In this document: positions 42,168 through 52,094 of the stretch, one piece after another | How positions within the stretch are numbered: the stretch's first letter is position 1 | Layout: every line of letters begins with the position of its first letter | Assembly (NCBI GenBank): GCA_016933045.1 | Contig: JAFGBR010000040.1 | Location: 1-64,000 of the forward strand | Source of the DNA: Marinilabiliaceae bacterium | Lineage (GTDB): Bacteria > Bacteroidota > Bacteroidia > Bacteroidales > Marinilabiliaceae | Length of the DNA: 64,000 nt | Reading direction: 5' to 3' | The notes under the pieces: generated by a model | Told to the model about the DNA's origin: nothing | Database searches by the model: none | The model's input: only the letters and a program-made list of their open reading frames with translations | Position numbers and translations under genes: made by a program

Positions 42168-44111
42168 ATGAAGTGGAAAGATTTAAAAATTAGAAGCAAG
42201 ATAGGTTTTGGTTTTATTATCATTATTGGCTTGTCTGTAGTAGTATCGGTTATATTATTAATTAATTTAAACAGAGTAAATACAGAGATAAAGCAACTCT
42301 CTGATATTTATATACCATCTGTTTATGAGGGGAGTAAGGTTCTTCGTTTTTGGCAGGAGACTAGTGAGAGTGCACGTTCGTATGATTTTACTGGAGATGA
42401 TTATTTTAGTTCTCGTGAAGGTGTCTCTTTTTCTAGACTTTCGGATGCTTTAAGTAAACTGATGGTATTTATGGCAGGACATGAAGATCAGTTAGAGGCT
42501 AAGGGTGTTAGTTTAGCAGTTTTGAAACAATATGTGGATAATTACAAGGTAAGCAGAGAAGAGTATCTGGAAATAGCAGAAAGGTACAATAGTGCCCGAG
42601 GCGTATTGGAAGATCAGTTTGAGAGATTAACTCAAGAATCATATTCGGGTTATAATGAAGTTAAAATAATATCTCAGGTTAATGGCATTGTAGCTTTGAT
42701 GTTTATTAATGATAAAGAAAGAGATGGGGTCAAGTTTAAGGAATTAAAAGATGATATTGCCCGCTTGAAAAATAGCATACAAACAGGTGGTTTTTCTGGT
42801 GGTTTACAAACTAATTTGAATGATTTGGTTGATAACCTAAATATATGTGCAGACATATATCAATCGATGAGAATTAAAGAGCTTAAGAATTTTGAAGATG
42901 CAAAAAATGTATTGTGGGAAGTAAGGGCATCATCCGATTTAGGGCTCGATCAGATAATGGTAATGGGTGAAAGGAGTATTAAAATTGTCGATGGTCAAAA
43001 AAATATTCTAATTACCAGTTTGATTCTTATTTTAGTAGGAGGTTTTTTAATTATTTATATACTAACCAATGCGATAAGTCGTCCAATTGTAAATGGAATA
43101 ATGCTAGCAGAACAGGTTGCATCGGGAGATCTTTCAGTTAAACTTGCTATTGATCGTAAAGATGAAGTTGGGCGTCTTGCCAATGCATTGAATAACATGG
43201 TAGCTAATCTTCGAAAAGTAGTTGATGATATTGCATCGAGTGCTAATCATATTGTAAAATCAAGTTCAAAGCTTAATACCGAAGCTATGGAATTGTCGGA
43301 AGGAGCAACACAACAAGCTTCGGCAGCAGAAGAAGTATCATCGTCAATGGAAGAGATGCATGCAAATATTCAGCAGAATACTGAAAATTCGAAAATTACT
43401 GAATCTATTGCAACAAAAGCAGCAGAAGGAATAAGTGTTAGTAATAACAAATCGAAAATAGCTTCGGAACATTTACAAGAGATAACCGGAAAGATATCAG
43501 TTATAAAGGATATAGCATTTCAAACAAATATTTTGGCATTAAATGCAGCAGTAGAAGCAGCACGTGCAGGCCAGGAGGGGCGTGGTTTTGCAGTAGTGGC
43601 AAGTGAGGTTCGTAAGCTGGCCGAAAGAAGTCAGATTGCAGCCCAGGAGATAACTAAGGTATCAACTGTTACTACAGAATCGTCAAAAGAAGCTGCAGAT
43701 TTATTGGATTCAATAACTCCAGAAATTGCAAAGACAGCAACGTTGGTACAGGAAATAACAATGGCATCATTGGAGCAGGTATCGGGGGTTGAACAAATAA
43801 ATAACGCATTGCAACAACTTAACCAGGTAACACAACGTAACGCTGCAAATGCCGAAGAGATTAGTACTGCGGCTAAAGATTTGGATGTTTTATCGAAAAA
43901 ATTATTGAAAGCAATATCGGTTTTTCATATAGGAGGTGAATCATATAATAAGATGAATGAAGGTGATTTGCAAAAAAAAGGTAATTATCCGAATAAAGGG
44001 CAGATAGAAGTTAGTGGATGTGAAATATCGAATGAGTATAATAAGAATGAGGGTAATATTAAAATTGATTTAGGTAAAGAATATGATGATGATACCTATG
44101 AAAGATTTTAA
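42168..44111 (+). CDS. Methyl-accepting chemotaxis protein
   Basis: A 647-residue transmembrane chemoreceptor. Membrane helices lie at about 12-32 and 282-302 and enclose a four-helix-bundle sensor domain of about 245 residues. A HAMP domain follows (about 303-356, [20 protein letters not shown]). The signalling tip is [20 protein letters not shown] followed by [18 protein letters not shown], the family signature that binds CheA/CheW. The tail is acidic and lacks a CheR-tethering pentapeptide. Chemoreceptors are uncommon in Bacteroidota, most of which glide. The two sugar-binding proteins next door could present ligands to it. Confidence 0.95.
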   Translation: MKWKDLKIRSKIGFGFIIIIGLSVVVSVILLINLNRVNTEIKQLSDIYIPSVYEGSKVLRFWQETSESARSYDFTGDDYFSSREGVSFSRLSDALSKLMVFMAGHEDQLEAKGVSLAVLKQYVDNYKVSREEYLEIAERYNSARGVLEDQFERLTQESYSGYNEVKIISQVNGIVALMFINDKERDGVKFKELKDDIARLKNSIQTGGFSGGLQTNLNDLVDNLNICADIYQSMRIKELKNFEDAKNVLWEVRASSDLGLDQIMVMGERSIKIVDGQKNILITSLILILVGGFLIIYILTNAISRPIVNGIMLAEQVASGDLSVKLAIDRKDEVGRLANALNNMVANLRKVVDDIASSANHIVKSSSKLNTEAMELSEGATQQASAAEEVSSSMEEMHANIQQNTENSKITESIATKAAEGISVSNNKSKIASEHLQEITGKISVIKDIAFQTNILALNAAVEAARAGQEGRGFAVVASEVRKLAERSQIAAQEITKVSTVTTESSKEAADLLDSITPEIAKTATLVQEITMASLEQVSGVEQINNALQQLNQVTQRNAANAEEISTAAKDLDVLSKKLLKAISVFHIGGESYNKMNEGDLQKKGNYPNKGQIEVSGCEISNEYNKNEGNIKIDLGKEYDDDTYERF

Positions 44112-44122
44112 GTAAAAGTTAT

Positions 44123-44166
44123 GATGAATAAAAAAAAGCAGGAATTCCTGCTTTTTTTTATTCATC
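44123..44166. terminator. Perfect 44-base palindromic bidirectional terminator overlapping a gene end
   Basis: Both halves are exact reverse complements (GATGAATAAAAAAAAGCAGG and its mirror, plus a central AATT), with eight-T runs on each strand. The last two codons and the stop of the minus-strand 7TM-HD gene lie inside it. It separates the convergent chemoreceptor and 7TM-HD genes. Confidence 0.9.
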
Positions 44167-46350
44167 TTTTTTATCTAATTCGGGATATTTAATACGTGAA
44201 TGGTAGATTATTTTTAGTCGGCGTTTAAAAACCTCTTTAACTTCAGTTATTTCTTTAAGTGTAATTGGTGCATTAATAAATTGCCCTTGATCCATTTGAT
44301 CATTAATAATATATTCAACAAGTTTGTCAATTGCATCATCGTTAAACGATGAAAGGCTTCTTGAAGCTGCTTCGGTAGCATCGGCCATCATTAATACAGC
44401 AGTTTCTTTTGAAAAAGGAGTTGGGCCGGGATATGTAAACATACTAATATCGGGTATTTTATCAGGGTATTTATTTACAAATGAATTATAAAAATATTTT
44501 GTTTTAGTAGTGCCTTGATGTGTGGCAATAAAATCAATTATTTGTTGCGGAAGATTGTGTTTTTTTGCAAGCTTAATTCCATTTTCGATATGAGATATTA
44601 CTAGTTGTGCACCTTTATCGAGTTCCATTTCGTTAAGTGGATTTATTCCTGATAATTGGTTTTCGGTAAAAAGCGAAGGCGATTCCATTTTGCCAATATC
44701 GTGATACATAGCACCTGCATATACAAGAAGAGGGTTTCCTCCAATTTTTCGTACAGCTTCAATTGCTAAATTACCCACTTGTATAGAATGATGAAATGTG
44801 CCAGGCGTTTGTTCAGCTAATTTACTTAATAGAGGATGATTACTGTTCGATAATTCAGCAAGTGTAACATCGGATAAGAAACCAAATATTTTTTCGAAAA
44901 TATATATCGCCAAATATGTTAACAAAAGTAAACCACCGTTAAATGCGAATTTTGCAAAAGAAAACGGATCAATTTTTTTTATATCACCCTCTTGCCACAA
45001 AAAAAGTGCTGTATATAAAACCGAATAGGTAAGAAAGATATATATTGATGCTTTTACCAATTGGCTTCGCCGTTCAATTCGAAATAAACTGAAAATTGAT
45101 GTTATACCGGCAGCAATTTGCAGAAATGCAAATTGAAAGCTGTTTTGTGCAAAAAATGATGCTAATAAAATGGTTATAATGTGAATAAAAAGTGCCAGTC
45201 TTGAATCAAAAAAAGTTCTTATAGTTATTGGTAATATTGCAAATGGAATAATAAAAGCAGGTATGTAATAAAACGAATACGAGCCCCTGGCAAGAGTAAT
45301 CATTCCCACCATTAATAATAAAATAAAACTAATGCTTTTATTATTGTCATAAACATCTTTTCTAAAAAAGAACAGGAAGAGAAATACACTACAAAAAAAC
45401 AATAACACAATTAGTCCCTGACCAATAATTATTTGAGAGTAACCTGAGTCAATCCCTAATCGACTTTCAAATGTAAGCTTATACGAGTCAATAATTTTAA
45501 TTGTATTACTGGTTACAATTTCGCCTTTTGCAATAATAAGTTGACCGGCTTTTATTGCTCCGTTAGTAAGAGATATATTTTTTAAAAGTTCCTGTCTTTC
45601 TATTTCACTTCTTTTCGAATCGAATGATATGTTTGCATTAAGATATTTATTTAATTGAAGTCGTGAAATAAAGGAGTTTATTATATTTGTTTCGTTTGAA
45701 TTATTAAATGTAATATTCTTTTCAATAAAACTTAACAGTTTTGTTTGTAGGGTTTGATAAGCACTTTTCTGAGTGAATACTTCAGCAAGGGAGTAAGGTT
45801 CGAGAAAATTCCCTTTAATCAAATAAAACTCAAAAGCATTAGGCGAATCGATGTATTGATCGGGTAATGATATAATTCCCTGATTATATATCGATATTAT
45901 TTCATTTGTAATGAACTCTCTAATAAGTGTGTTTTTATTTTTTATATTGGAAGTTGAAAAAAAAGTTTTTTTGTTTTTTAAAAAATTAAAGTCTTTTTGC
46001 AGTTCGGGATATTGAACTACAAAATTTTCGTTAAAATTATTAATTGAATTATTAATAATATTTGAATCTGTTACAAAATAAGGTCTGAATTTTTGTAAAA
46101 TGCTGTCTTTTTCAAAATTTAGCTCCTCTGTTGTTTTATAAATTGGAAAATCGAAACTAGAAATAAGGGCTGCGTGTTTCCAAGGTCTTCCTTTTGCATA
46201 TTCAAATTTAAACTTGCCTGAACGTGGCATCAAAAAAAGAACTAATGCAGATGCAGCTAGAAACAATAATATTTTGAAAATTATTTTCGAATATTTTTTT
46301 ATTGAGTATATAATTGATTCCAATTTGATATTATTTAAATTAATAAACAA
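44158..46350 (-). CDS. 7TM-HD membrane phosphohydrolase (PgpH-like, probable cyclic-di-AMP phosphodiesterase)
   Basis: A 730-residue membrane protein. A transmembrane helix near 22-43 leads to a large extracytoplasmic 7TMR-HDED domain (about 50-290). Seven membrane helices follow (about 300-490), then a cytoplasmic HD domain. HHSIQVGNLAIEAVRKIG and YAGAMYHDIGKMESPSLFTE hold the metal-binding His and HD pairs, and later KHNLPQQIIDFIATHQGTTK gives further ligands. This architecture is that of PgpH, which hydrolyses cyclic-di-AMP in Firmicutes; the function in this phylum is inferred. It ends inside a shared terminator. Confidence 0.9.
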   Translation of the reverse strand: MFINLNNIKLESIIYSIKKYSKIIFKILLFLAASALVLFLMPRSGKFKFEYAKGRPWKHAALISSFDFPIYKTTEELNFEKDSILQKFRPYFVTDSNIINNSINNFNENFVVQYPELQKDFNFLKNKKTFFSTSNIKNKNTLIREFITNEIISIYNQGIISLPDQYIDSPNAFEFYLIKGNFLEPYSLAEVFTQKSAYQTLQTKLLSFIEKNITFNNSNETNIINSFISRLQLNKYLNANISFDSKRSEIERQELLKNISLTNGAIKAGQLIIAKGEIVTSNTIKIIDSYKLTFESRLGIDSGYSQIIIGQGLIVLLFFCSVFLFLFFFRKDVYDNNKSISFILLLMVGMITLARGSYSFYYIPAFIIPFAILPITIRTFFDSRLALFIHIITILLASFFAQNSFQFAFLQIAAGITSIFSLFRIERRSQLVKASIYIFLTYSVLYTALFLWQEGDIKKIDPFSFAKFAFNGGLLLLTYLAIYIFEKIFGFLSDVTLAELSNSNHPLLSKLAEQTPGTFHHSIQVGNLAIEAVRKIGGNPLLVYAGAMYHDIGKMESPSLFTENQLSGINPLNEMELDKGAQLVISHIENGIKLAKKHNLPQQIIDFIATHQGTTKTKYFYNSFVNKYPDKIPDISMFTYPGPTPFSKETAVLMMADATEAASRSLSSFNDDAIDKLVEYIINDQMDQGQFINAPITLKEITEVKEVFKRRLKIIYHSRIKYPELDKKDE

Positions 46351-46507
46351 ATATTTTTATTACAAATGTAAATGATATATTTTGCCGATTCAAATTAAGT
46401 AAAAAAGTGTGAATGTGCTATTAAACTTGATAAAACAGAATGGTGTAACGATGAAATATTTTTTCAACATTTATGTTTTGTGTAAATTTCGTGCTTAAAT
46501 ATTAAAT

Positions 46508-47284
46508 ATGGCAGGATCAATTTGTTCGTATGGATTTATTCCGGTTCGTGAGCATGCAACGGAAGCATCTCAAATGGTTACTCAAATATTATTTGGCGAG
46601 ACTTATGAGATATTAAGTATTGTTGACAATTGGGCCAGGATTAAGCTTGATTATGACGGGTATGAAGGGTGGATTGATGCAAAACTAATTGTTGATATTT
46701 CAGAAAAGGAGCTTGGTTTTTTTAAAAAAAGTAATGCGTGGATTGTTCCTGTAAATCAGGTTAAAGTTATTTCAGAACCTGATAAACATTCGCGTTATTT
46801 GACCGGGGGCAGTAGAATAGTTTTTAATGGTCAGGATCAAAATAGTTTTGTGTTGAATAATACAGAGTATTATTTATCGGGATCGGTGACTCCATTGAAA
46901 AAAATGCCATCAATACAGGAAATAGCTATGACATATCTTTATACACCATATTTGTGGGGAGGATGTACTTTTTATGGAATAGATTGTTCAGGATTGGTAC
47001 AGGTTATTTATAAGATACTGGGATATAAAATGCCACGTGATGCTTCGCAACAGATAGAACAAGGTCATACTATTAATTTTGTTGAAGAAGCAATTCCTGG
47101 CGATTTGGCTTTTTTTGATAATGAAAATGGAGATATTGTGCATGTTGGTATTTGTAATGGGAAAGGTGAAATTATTCATTCTTCGAGAGAAGTAAGGATT
47201 GATAAACTTGACCATCAAGGTATTTTTAATCAAGCACATAAAAAATATACTCATAAACTTAGGGTAATAAAACGAATTATTTAA
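46508..47284 (+). CDS. NlpC/P60 peptidase with N-terminal SH3-like domains
   Basis: A 258-residue cysteine peptidase. Two bacterial SH3-like domains (about 5-65 and 72-130) precede the C40 domain (about 135-258). The catalytic Cys is in YGIDCSGLVQVIYKILGY. The His is in GDIVHVGICNG, and a third polar residue His in GEIIHSSREV. Such proteins cut gamma-glutamyl-diaminopimelate bonds of peptidoglycan. No signal peptide is visible, so it may recycle muropeptides in the cytoplasm, as YkfC-like enzymes do. It overlaps the NUDIX start by one base (TAATG). Confidence 0.92.
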   Translation: MAGSICSYGFIPVREHATEASQMVTQILFGETYEILSIVDNWARIKLDYDGYEGWIDAKLIVDISEKELGFFKKSNAWIVPVNQVKVISEPDKHSRYLTGGSRIVFNGQDQNSFVLNNTEYYLSGSVTPLKKMPSIQEIAMTYLYTPYLWGGCTFYGIDCSGLVQVIYKILGYKMPRDASQQIEQGHTINFVEEAIPGDLAFFDNENGDIVHVGICNGKGEIIHSSREVRIDKLDHQGIFNQAHKKYTHKLRVIKRII

Positions 47285-47715
47285 TGAGTTATATATATGA
47301 ATATCCACGTGCAGCTTTAACTGCCGATGCTGTTATAATAGCAAAAAAAGCAAATGAAAAAAAAGTGTTGTTAATACAAAGAGGTGCCGAACCCTATAAA
47401 GGAATGTGGGCATTACCAGGCGGTTTTGTTGATATTGATGAAGATGTAGATGATGCCGTTGTGAGAGAAGTTGAGGAAGAGACTGGTTTGAAACTGGAAG
47501 GTTATGAGCAATTAAAAGTGTTTGGTAAACCAGGTCGGGATCCTCGTCATCGAACAGTTACAATTGCATATTATAATTTAATTGATAATTTTTTGGCGGT
47601 TAAAGGCATGGATGATGCTAGTGCTGCAAAATGGTTTTCGTTAGATAACTTACCTGCTTTAGCTTTCGATCATATTGATATTATTAAGTGTGCGCAATTG
47701 AAACTTAATTTATGA
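47284..47715 (+). CDS. NUDIX hydrolase
   Basis: A 143-residue NUDIX enzyme. The nudix box is GGFVDIDEDVDDAVVREVEE followed by ETGL, with all catalytic Glu residues present. ALPGG precedes it, and VFGKPGRDPRHRTVTIAYY follows. The segment resembles ADP-ribose pyrophosphatase or NrtR-like enzymes, but there is no C-terminal winged helix, so it is not a regulator. Its start overlaps the NlpC/P60 stop, and its end overlaps the convergent WbqC gene by 6 bases. Confidence 0.92.
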   Translation: MSYIYEYPRAALTADAVIIAKKANEKKVLLIQRGAEPYKGMWALPGGFVDIDEDVDDAVVREVEEETGLKLEGYEQLKVFGKPGRDPRHRTVTIAYYNLIDNFLAVKGMDDASAAKWFSLDNLPALAFDHIDIIKCAQLKLNL

Positions 47716-48342
47716 CTTAACAGATTTTTTTAAGACAATAAGTGATTCGGGGCCTTTGTTAAAAATTAAATCAATTATACTTAAATTGCTTTTAAAACCA
47801 TGTTTATGATTGAATACCTGCCGGTATTCATAAGGTATGAAATTACTATCGGTTAGGTATGCGTCTTTTTTAGGATGAATAATTTCTCTATAATCATTTG
47901 TAAATGAAGCTATTTCAAATGATTGGGTAAATTCAAAGTTTAAAATAATACCAATTGCATCCATTGTAACATTCATTAATTCGAGATTAAAATCGAACAG
48001 ATATTTGAATTTTTTTTCGAAAAATGGGATGAAATCATCTTGATAATATTCGAAATACGGAGTTGAATTGTAAGCTGATTTAATAGATCGCCAGTGTTGT
48101 TTTTGCCAAGGCGTGTCGTACGATATTTGAATATCTTTTGTTGGGCATTTGACATGGTTTCTATTGTCAATCGGAATAGTTAAAGGTATTATTCCATTTG
48201 CAGCGTATATATTACAACGATTGCGATATGTTTGTTTTATGTAGTTGCAATTATATTCAATAATTACTTTACTTGCAGAGTATAAATGAGCATAATATTG
48301 AATTGGACCCAGGTATGAAATGGAAAAAAGTTTAGCAGGCAT
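47710..48342 (-). CDS. WbqC-family protein
   Basis: A 210-residue protein of the WbqC-like family, found in polysaccharide clusters and in isolated Bacteroidota loci. SISYLGPIQYYAHLYSASKV, NRCNIYAANGIIPLTIPI and TPWQKQHWRSIKSAYNSTPY are the conserved N-terminal blocks. LSIIDLIFNKGPES near the C-terminus is also conserved. The enzymatic role is not established; an acyl or amino-transfer role in glycan modification has been suggested for relatives. It lies downstream of the two signal peptidases on the same strand. Confidence 0.88.
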   Translation of the reverse strand: MPAKLFSISYLGPIQYYAHLYSASKVIIEYNCNYIKQTYRNRCNIYAANGIIPLTIPIDNRNHVKCPTKDIQISYDTPWQKQHWRSIKSAYNSTPYFEYYQDDFIPFFEKKFKYLFDFNLELMNVTMDAIGIILNFEFTQSFEIASFTNDYREIIHPKKDAYLTDSNFIPYEYRQVFNHKHGFKSNLSIIDLIFNKGPESLIVLKKSVKS

Positions 48343-48433
48343 AAATAATTTTTTTAAATTATTAATTCACAAATTTGTTTTAATAAATATTTTATAAGTT
48401 GAAAAAAACATTTTGAGATGTTAATAATCGTTT

Positions 48434-49609
48434 TTAATTATTCATGTTAATGTGAGTGCGTGAAATACCCAAAACATGATTTTCGGGTAAAAAACCCCAA
48501 TAGCGACTGTCGTACGAATGAGCACGATTATCGCCTAAAACCCAATAATAATTCATTTTAAAGGTATAACTTGAAGTTTTTTTGTTATTTATTAAAATTG
48601 TATTATTGATAATTTCCAAACTGTTTTCTTCGTATATTTTTATAATTCTTTCGTATAAAACAATATTTTCGATACTTAACTGAGCTGTTGTGTTTTGTTT
48701 TGGAATTACAATTGGTCCAATATTATCACTGTTCCAATAAAATACAAATGGAAATATATTAGGATCGGGAAGATTATGAGGTAATGTAAATGGTTTGAAA
48801 TTACGACTAAGAACTGGGGTTTGGGATATAGTTTGTGATTCGAATTCGTAAATCTTATTGTTTTTATAATAATACTGATTAAAAGGAATACAGTTATGAT
48901 ATTTCAAAATCGAGTCGGGGTTTTGATGTGTTGAAACATATTTAAGTATAGCTTGAGAGATCGGCTTTACTTTTTCATTATTAACATATATAATACCATC
49001 GTTTATTTGAATAGTGTCACCCGGAAGCCCAATTAATCGCTTAATATATTGAGGTCGTCGATTTACTTTTTTATATTGTTTTTCGTTCCAAAATTGTTGG
49101 CTAACAGATTTTGAATTGTTAAATCTTCTTTTTAAGGCGTAATAACTTTGTTGTGGATTATTCATTAATAAAGTATCCCCTTCAGGGAAATTGAAAACAA
49201 TTAGATCGTTGTGTTTTGGCATTGAAAGTCCTTTGGCTCTTGAATAACAGTTAATATTATTTTGTTTTAGACGAGGCCCCATTATTAATTTATTGATAAA
49301 AATCAAATCGCCGTTTCGAACCGTGTTTGCCATTGAACTTGATGGGAGACGAAAAATATCGAATACGTAATTTTTAATAAAAACTACAAACAAAGTCGAT
49401 ACTGAGACTATTAATATCCATTCTAAGGAGAGTTGTAAAAAACGATTCAGTGATATGTATTTAGTAATAAAGTATTTATATCGTTTTTTATAAAAAAGAA
49501 AAAGGGATATTGATATTAGTAAAATAATAATTAGCCATTGTTTTATCCATATTAATAAGGTTACTACAATAGCAATACTTATTACATATTTAATTTTAAA
49601 TTTTTGCAT
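48434..49609 (-). CDS. lepB: Signal peptidase I, divergent second copy
   Basis: A 391-residue S26 signal peptidase. Three N-terminal hydrophobic helices (about 8-38 and 62-82) precede the nucleophile Ser92 in LPSSSMANTV. The general-base Lys is in YIKRLIGLPGDTI. The C-terminal box WVLGDNRAHSYDSRYWGFLP is present. It is larger than E. coli LepB because of an insert of about 100 residues between the Lys block and the last box. It is a diverged tandem paralogue of the next gene, separated by a hairpin. Confidence 0.93.
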   Translation of the reverse strand: MQKFKIKYVISIAIVVTLLIWIKQWLIIILLISISLFLFYKKRYKYFITKYISLNRFLQLSLEWILIVSVSTLFVVFIKNYVFDIFRLPSSSMANTVRNGDLIFINKLIMGPRLKQNNINCYSRAKGLSMPKHNDLIVFNFPEGDTLLMNNPQQSYYALKRRFNNSKSVSQQFWNEKQYKKVNRRPQYIKRLIGLPGDTIQINDGIIYVNNEKVKPISQAILKYVSTHQNPDSILKYHNCIPFNQYYYKNNKIYEFESQTISQTPVLSRNFKPFTLPHNLPDPNIFPFVFYWNSDNIGPIVIPKQNTTAQLSIENIVLYERIIKIYEENSLEIINNTILINNKKTSSYTFKMNYYWVLGDNRAHSYDSRYWGFLPENHVLGISRTHINMNN

Positions 49610-49623
49610 TGTAAATTAAAACA

Positions 49624-49661
49624 GGGTTTACTAAAATCTAAACAATAGTTTTAGTAAACCC
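49624..49661 (-). terminator. Intercistronic hairpin between the two signal peptidase genes
   Basis: Exact 13-bp arms GGGTTTACTAAAA / TTTTAGTAAACCC with a 12-base loop. The T run after it on the minus strand is weak (TTTTAATTT), so it may terminate only part of the transcripts or protect the upstream message. Confidence 0.65.
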
Positions 49662-49669
49662 CTAAGTAA

Positions 49670-51106
49670 TTATTCATTAGCTACCCATTTAAAAAAACGA
49701 TTCCATCTGATATTGAAAGGAAAAGAACCCTTGTCTTCATCGAGTGATAACCAAACAAGTAAAGGTTGACCTACAATATGATCTTCGGGAACAAAACCCC
49801 AGTACCTCGAATCAGCTGATTGGTGGCGGTTATCGCCCATCATAAAATAATAATTCATTTTAAATGTATAGCTAGTTGCTTTTTTGTCATTAATTATTAT
49901 TTCATTGTTAATAATATCGAGTTTATTACCTTCATAAGCGGTTATTATTCGTTCGTAAAGAACAATATTTGTGATATTCAAATTAACAGTTTCACCGGCT
50001 TTGGGAATGTAAAGCGGGCCGTAATTATCTCTGCTCCATGGGTAATCGGGGCTATAAGGATAAACAGAACAACCTGATGAATCGGGTTGTTCTTCATCCA
50101 TATAAATTTCACGAATTCCTTTCACCTTTTTTATTACATTAACCATTTTCGATTGTAAGGTGAGGCGATAATGAGGGGCTCTACCTGCTACATCCTGGTC
50201 TTTTTTCGATACTTCACATTCTTTAAAAGTACTTCGTGGAATGCTTGATCCATCAGTAATGATATGATAATCGTACTGAACATTTTCAGGATCGGCAAAA
50301 ATTTTATTGTTGATATAAATCTGATTATGTCGTATTTCTAATGTATCACCTGGTGTTGCTACACATCGTTTAACGTAGTTTTCTCTTTTGTCTACTGGTC
50401 GGTACATTATTTCACCATAGTTTTGAGCATTGCTTTTAATGTATTTGAGTCCAATTGACATTAAAAAATGATTGCGTTCCCATGCATTTTTAAGTGATAT
50501 ACCTTTAAGTAAAGAATGATCGTTTGAAACAATACTAGCACCTATTTGTCGTGAAAGAATGTATATGTCGGGATTTTGTTGTAAAAATGCAATGGTATCT
50601 CCGGTTGGAAAATTAAAAACAACAATGTCTCGTTTTTTAACTTCGCCTAAACCTTTTAATCGTTTGTAATCCCATGTTGGCCATTCGCTGTACGATTTTG
50701 TTCCAATAATAGGCATAGTATTTTGAACCAGTGGAAATGCAAGTGGTGTATTTGGCATTCGAGGTCCGTAACTTACTTTGCTTACAAACAGGTGATCGCC
50801 AATTAGCAATGATTTTTCAAGTGAAGATGTTGGTATTTTATAATTTTGAAAAAGAAATATGTTTATTATATAAACAGCAATAAGTGCAAAAATAATTGCA
50901 TCGGCCCATTCAATAAAAGTATTTGGTTTTTTCCCATTTTTGGGTTTCTTCCAAAAATCCCAAGGTACTTTTTTTGTTATATAAATGTCAAAAATAACAG
51001 GAAGACCTATGAATAACCAAAAGCTTCCAACCCATAATACCCAAAGTATATATATAATTGCAACTATTGCAAACTTAATCCAACGAAATAGAGGAATATT
51101 TTTCAT
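49670..51106 (-). CDS. lepB: Signal peptidase I, main copy
   Basis: A 478-residue S26 signal peptidase. Hydrophobic helices lie at about 8-40 and 66-87. Ser95 is in IPTSSLEKSLLIGDHLFVSK. The Lys is in ENYVKRCVATPGDTLEI. The end box is YFMMGDNRHQSADSRYWGFV, with PEDHIVG after it. Leu replaces the usual Met after the nucleophile. A large insert between the Lys region and the final box is typical of Bacteroidota LepB. It is the first gene after dapB on this strand, behind a 200-base leader. Confidence 0.95.
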   Translation of the reverse strand: MKNIPLFRWIKFAIVAIIYILWVLWVGSFWLFIGLPVIFDIYITKKVPWDFWKKPKNGKKPNTFIEWADAIIFALIAVYIINIFLFQNYKIPTSSLEKSLLIGDHLFVSKVSYGPRMPNTPLAFPLVQNTMPIIGTKSYSEWPTWDYKRLKGLGEVKKRDIVVFNFPTGDTIAFLQQNPDIYILSRQIGASIVSNDHSLLKGISLKNAWERNHFLMSIGLKYIKSNAQNYGEIMYRPVDKRENYVKRCVATPGDTLEIRHNQIYINNKIFADPENVQYDYHIITDGSSIPRSTFKECEVSKKDQDVAGRAPHYRLTLQSKMVNVIKKVKGIREIYMDEEQPDSSGCSVYPYSPDYPWSRDNYGPLYIPKAGETVNLNITNIVLYERIITAYEGNKLDIINNEIIINDKKATSYTFKMNYYFMMGDNRHQSADSRYWGFVPEDHIVGQPLLVWLSLDEDKGSFPFNIRWNRFFKWVANE

Positions 51107-51124
51107 CTGTTTATATTTTGTTTT

Positions 51125-51200
51125 TTATTTGTCAGATGGAACATCCTTGTATTAATCATGCCCCTGTGTGTTGGCTGGCTAACATGGATGTTTCATGTGT
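51125..51200 (-). other. GC-richer, potentially structured leader before lepB
   Basis: On the minus strand TGAAACATCC near 51186-51195 can pair with GGATGTTCCA (about 51137-51146), 9 of 10 positions. The enclosed segment AGCCAGCCAACACACAGGGG is much richer in G and C than its surroundings. It matches no riboswitch I recognise. It lies in the 203-base gap between dapB and lepB. Confidence 0.3.
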
Positions 51201-51309
51201 ATATAATTTATTTTTCAATGGTAATCTTGAATACGCCATTAATAATAATCGTGTTTGAGAAATATTTAGTTTTCGTTGATATAACTATTATAATGGCTCG
51301 TTTCGCTTA

Positions 51310-52029
51310 TTAATAAAAATTTAATAAGTCATTCATCCCTAAAAATCCTTTATTGTTTTTTGTAAATTCAGCCGCCAAAACAGCCCCCAGAGCAAATCCT
51401 TTACGTGATTTAGCACTATGATGAATAATTATTTCATCAATATCCGATTCGTATTTAATTGTATGAATACCAGGCACCTCACCTCGTCTAATGGCTTTAA
51501 TTAAAAGTTGATCGTTAGAATCTATATGGTCAAGTTTCCACGATAATTTCCCTTTGTAGTTTTGTATCAGATCTTCGGCAAGTGTAATGGCTGTTCCACT
51601 TGGAGCGTCAAGTTTTTGGGTGTGGTGTACCTCTTCCATCGAAGCATTATAGCCATCGGCTTTGTTCATTAGTTGTGCAAGTTTTTTGTTTAATGCAAAA
51701 AAAATGTTAACTCCAATGCTAAAGTTAGAAGCCCAAAAAAATGTTTGATTCTCATTTGTGCATTTATTTTTTATATCATCAATTTTATCGAGCCAACCGG
51801 TTGTGCCTGAAACAACCGGAATATTGTATTTAAAGCAATTCAAATAGTTGTTATACGAAGCACTGGGGATAGTAAATTCAATGGCAACATCTGCCGATTG
51901 AAAAGATTTACTATCAAAAGAATCAGTTGTGTTTATATCAATTCGGGAAACAATTTCATGTCCGCGATCTATGGCAATTTTCTCAATTTCTTTGCCCATT
52001 TTACCATATCCAATTAATGCAATCTTCAT
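51310..52029 (-). CDS. dapB: 4-hydroxy-tetrahydrodipicolinate reductase
   Basis: A 239-residue enzyme of lysine and diaminopimelate synthesis. The Rossmann start is IALIGYGKMGKEIEKIAIDR. VSGTTGWLDK, ASNFSIGVNIFFALNKKLA, and EVHHTQKLDAPSGTAITLAE (catalytic His pair and Lys) are diagnostic. Its length is at the short end but normal for Bacteroidota. It is probably transcribed from its own promoter, since the rplT terminator precedes it. Confidence 0.95.
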   Translation of the reverse strand: MKIALIGYGKMGKEIEKIAIDRGHEIVSRIDINTTDSFDSKSFQSADVAIEFTIPSASYNNYLNCFKYNIPVVSGTTGWLDKIDDIKNKCTNENQTFFWASNFSIGVNIFFALNKKLAQLMNKADGYNASMEEVHHTQKLDAPSGTAITLAEDLIQNYKGKLSWKLDHIDSNDQLLIKAIRRGEVPGIHTIKYESDIDEIIIHHSAKSRKGFALGAVLAAEFTKNNKGFLGMNDLLNFY

Positions 52030-52094
52030 TTGTTAATATCTTTAATGCGTTTATTTTGGAAAATAAATTGAAAGATTTGTTTATAAAGAAGTAA

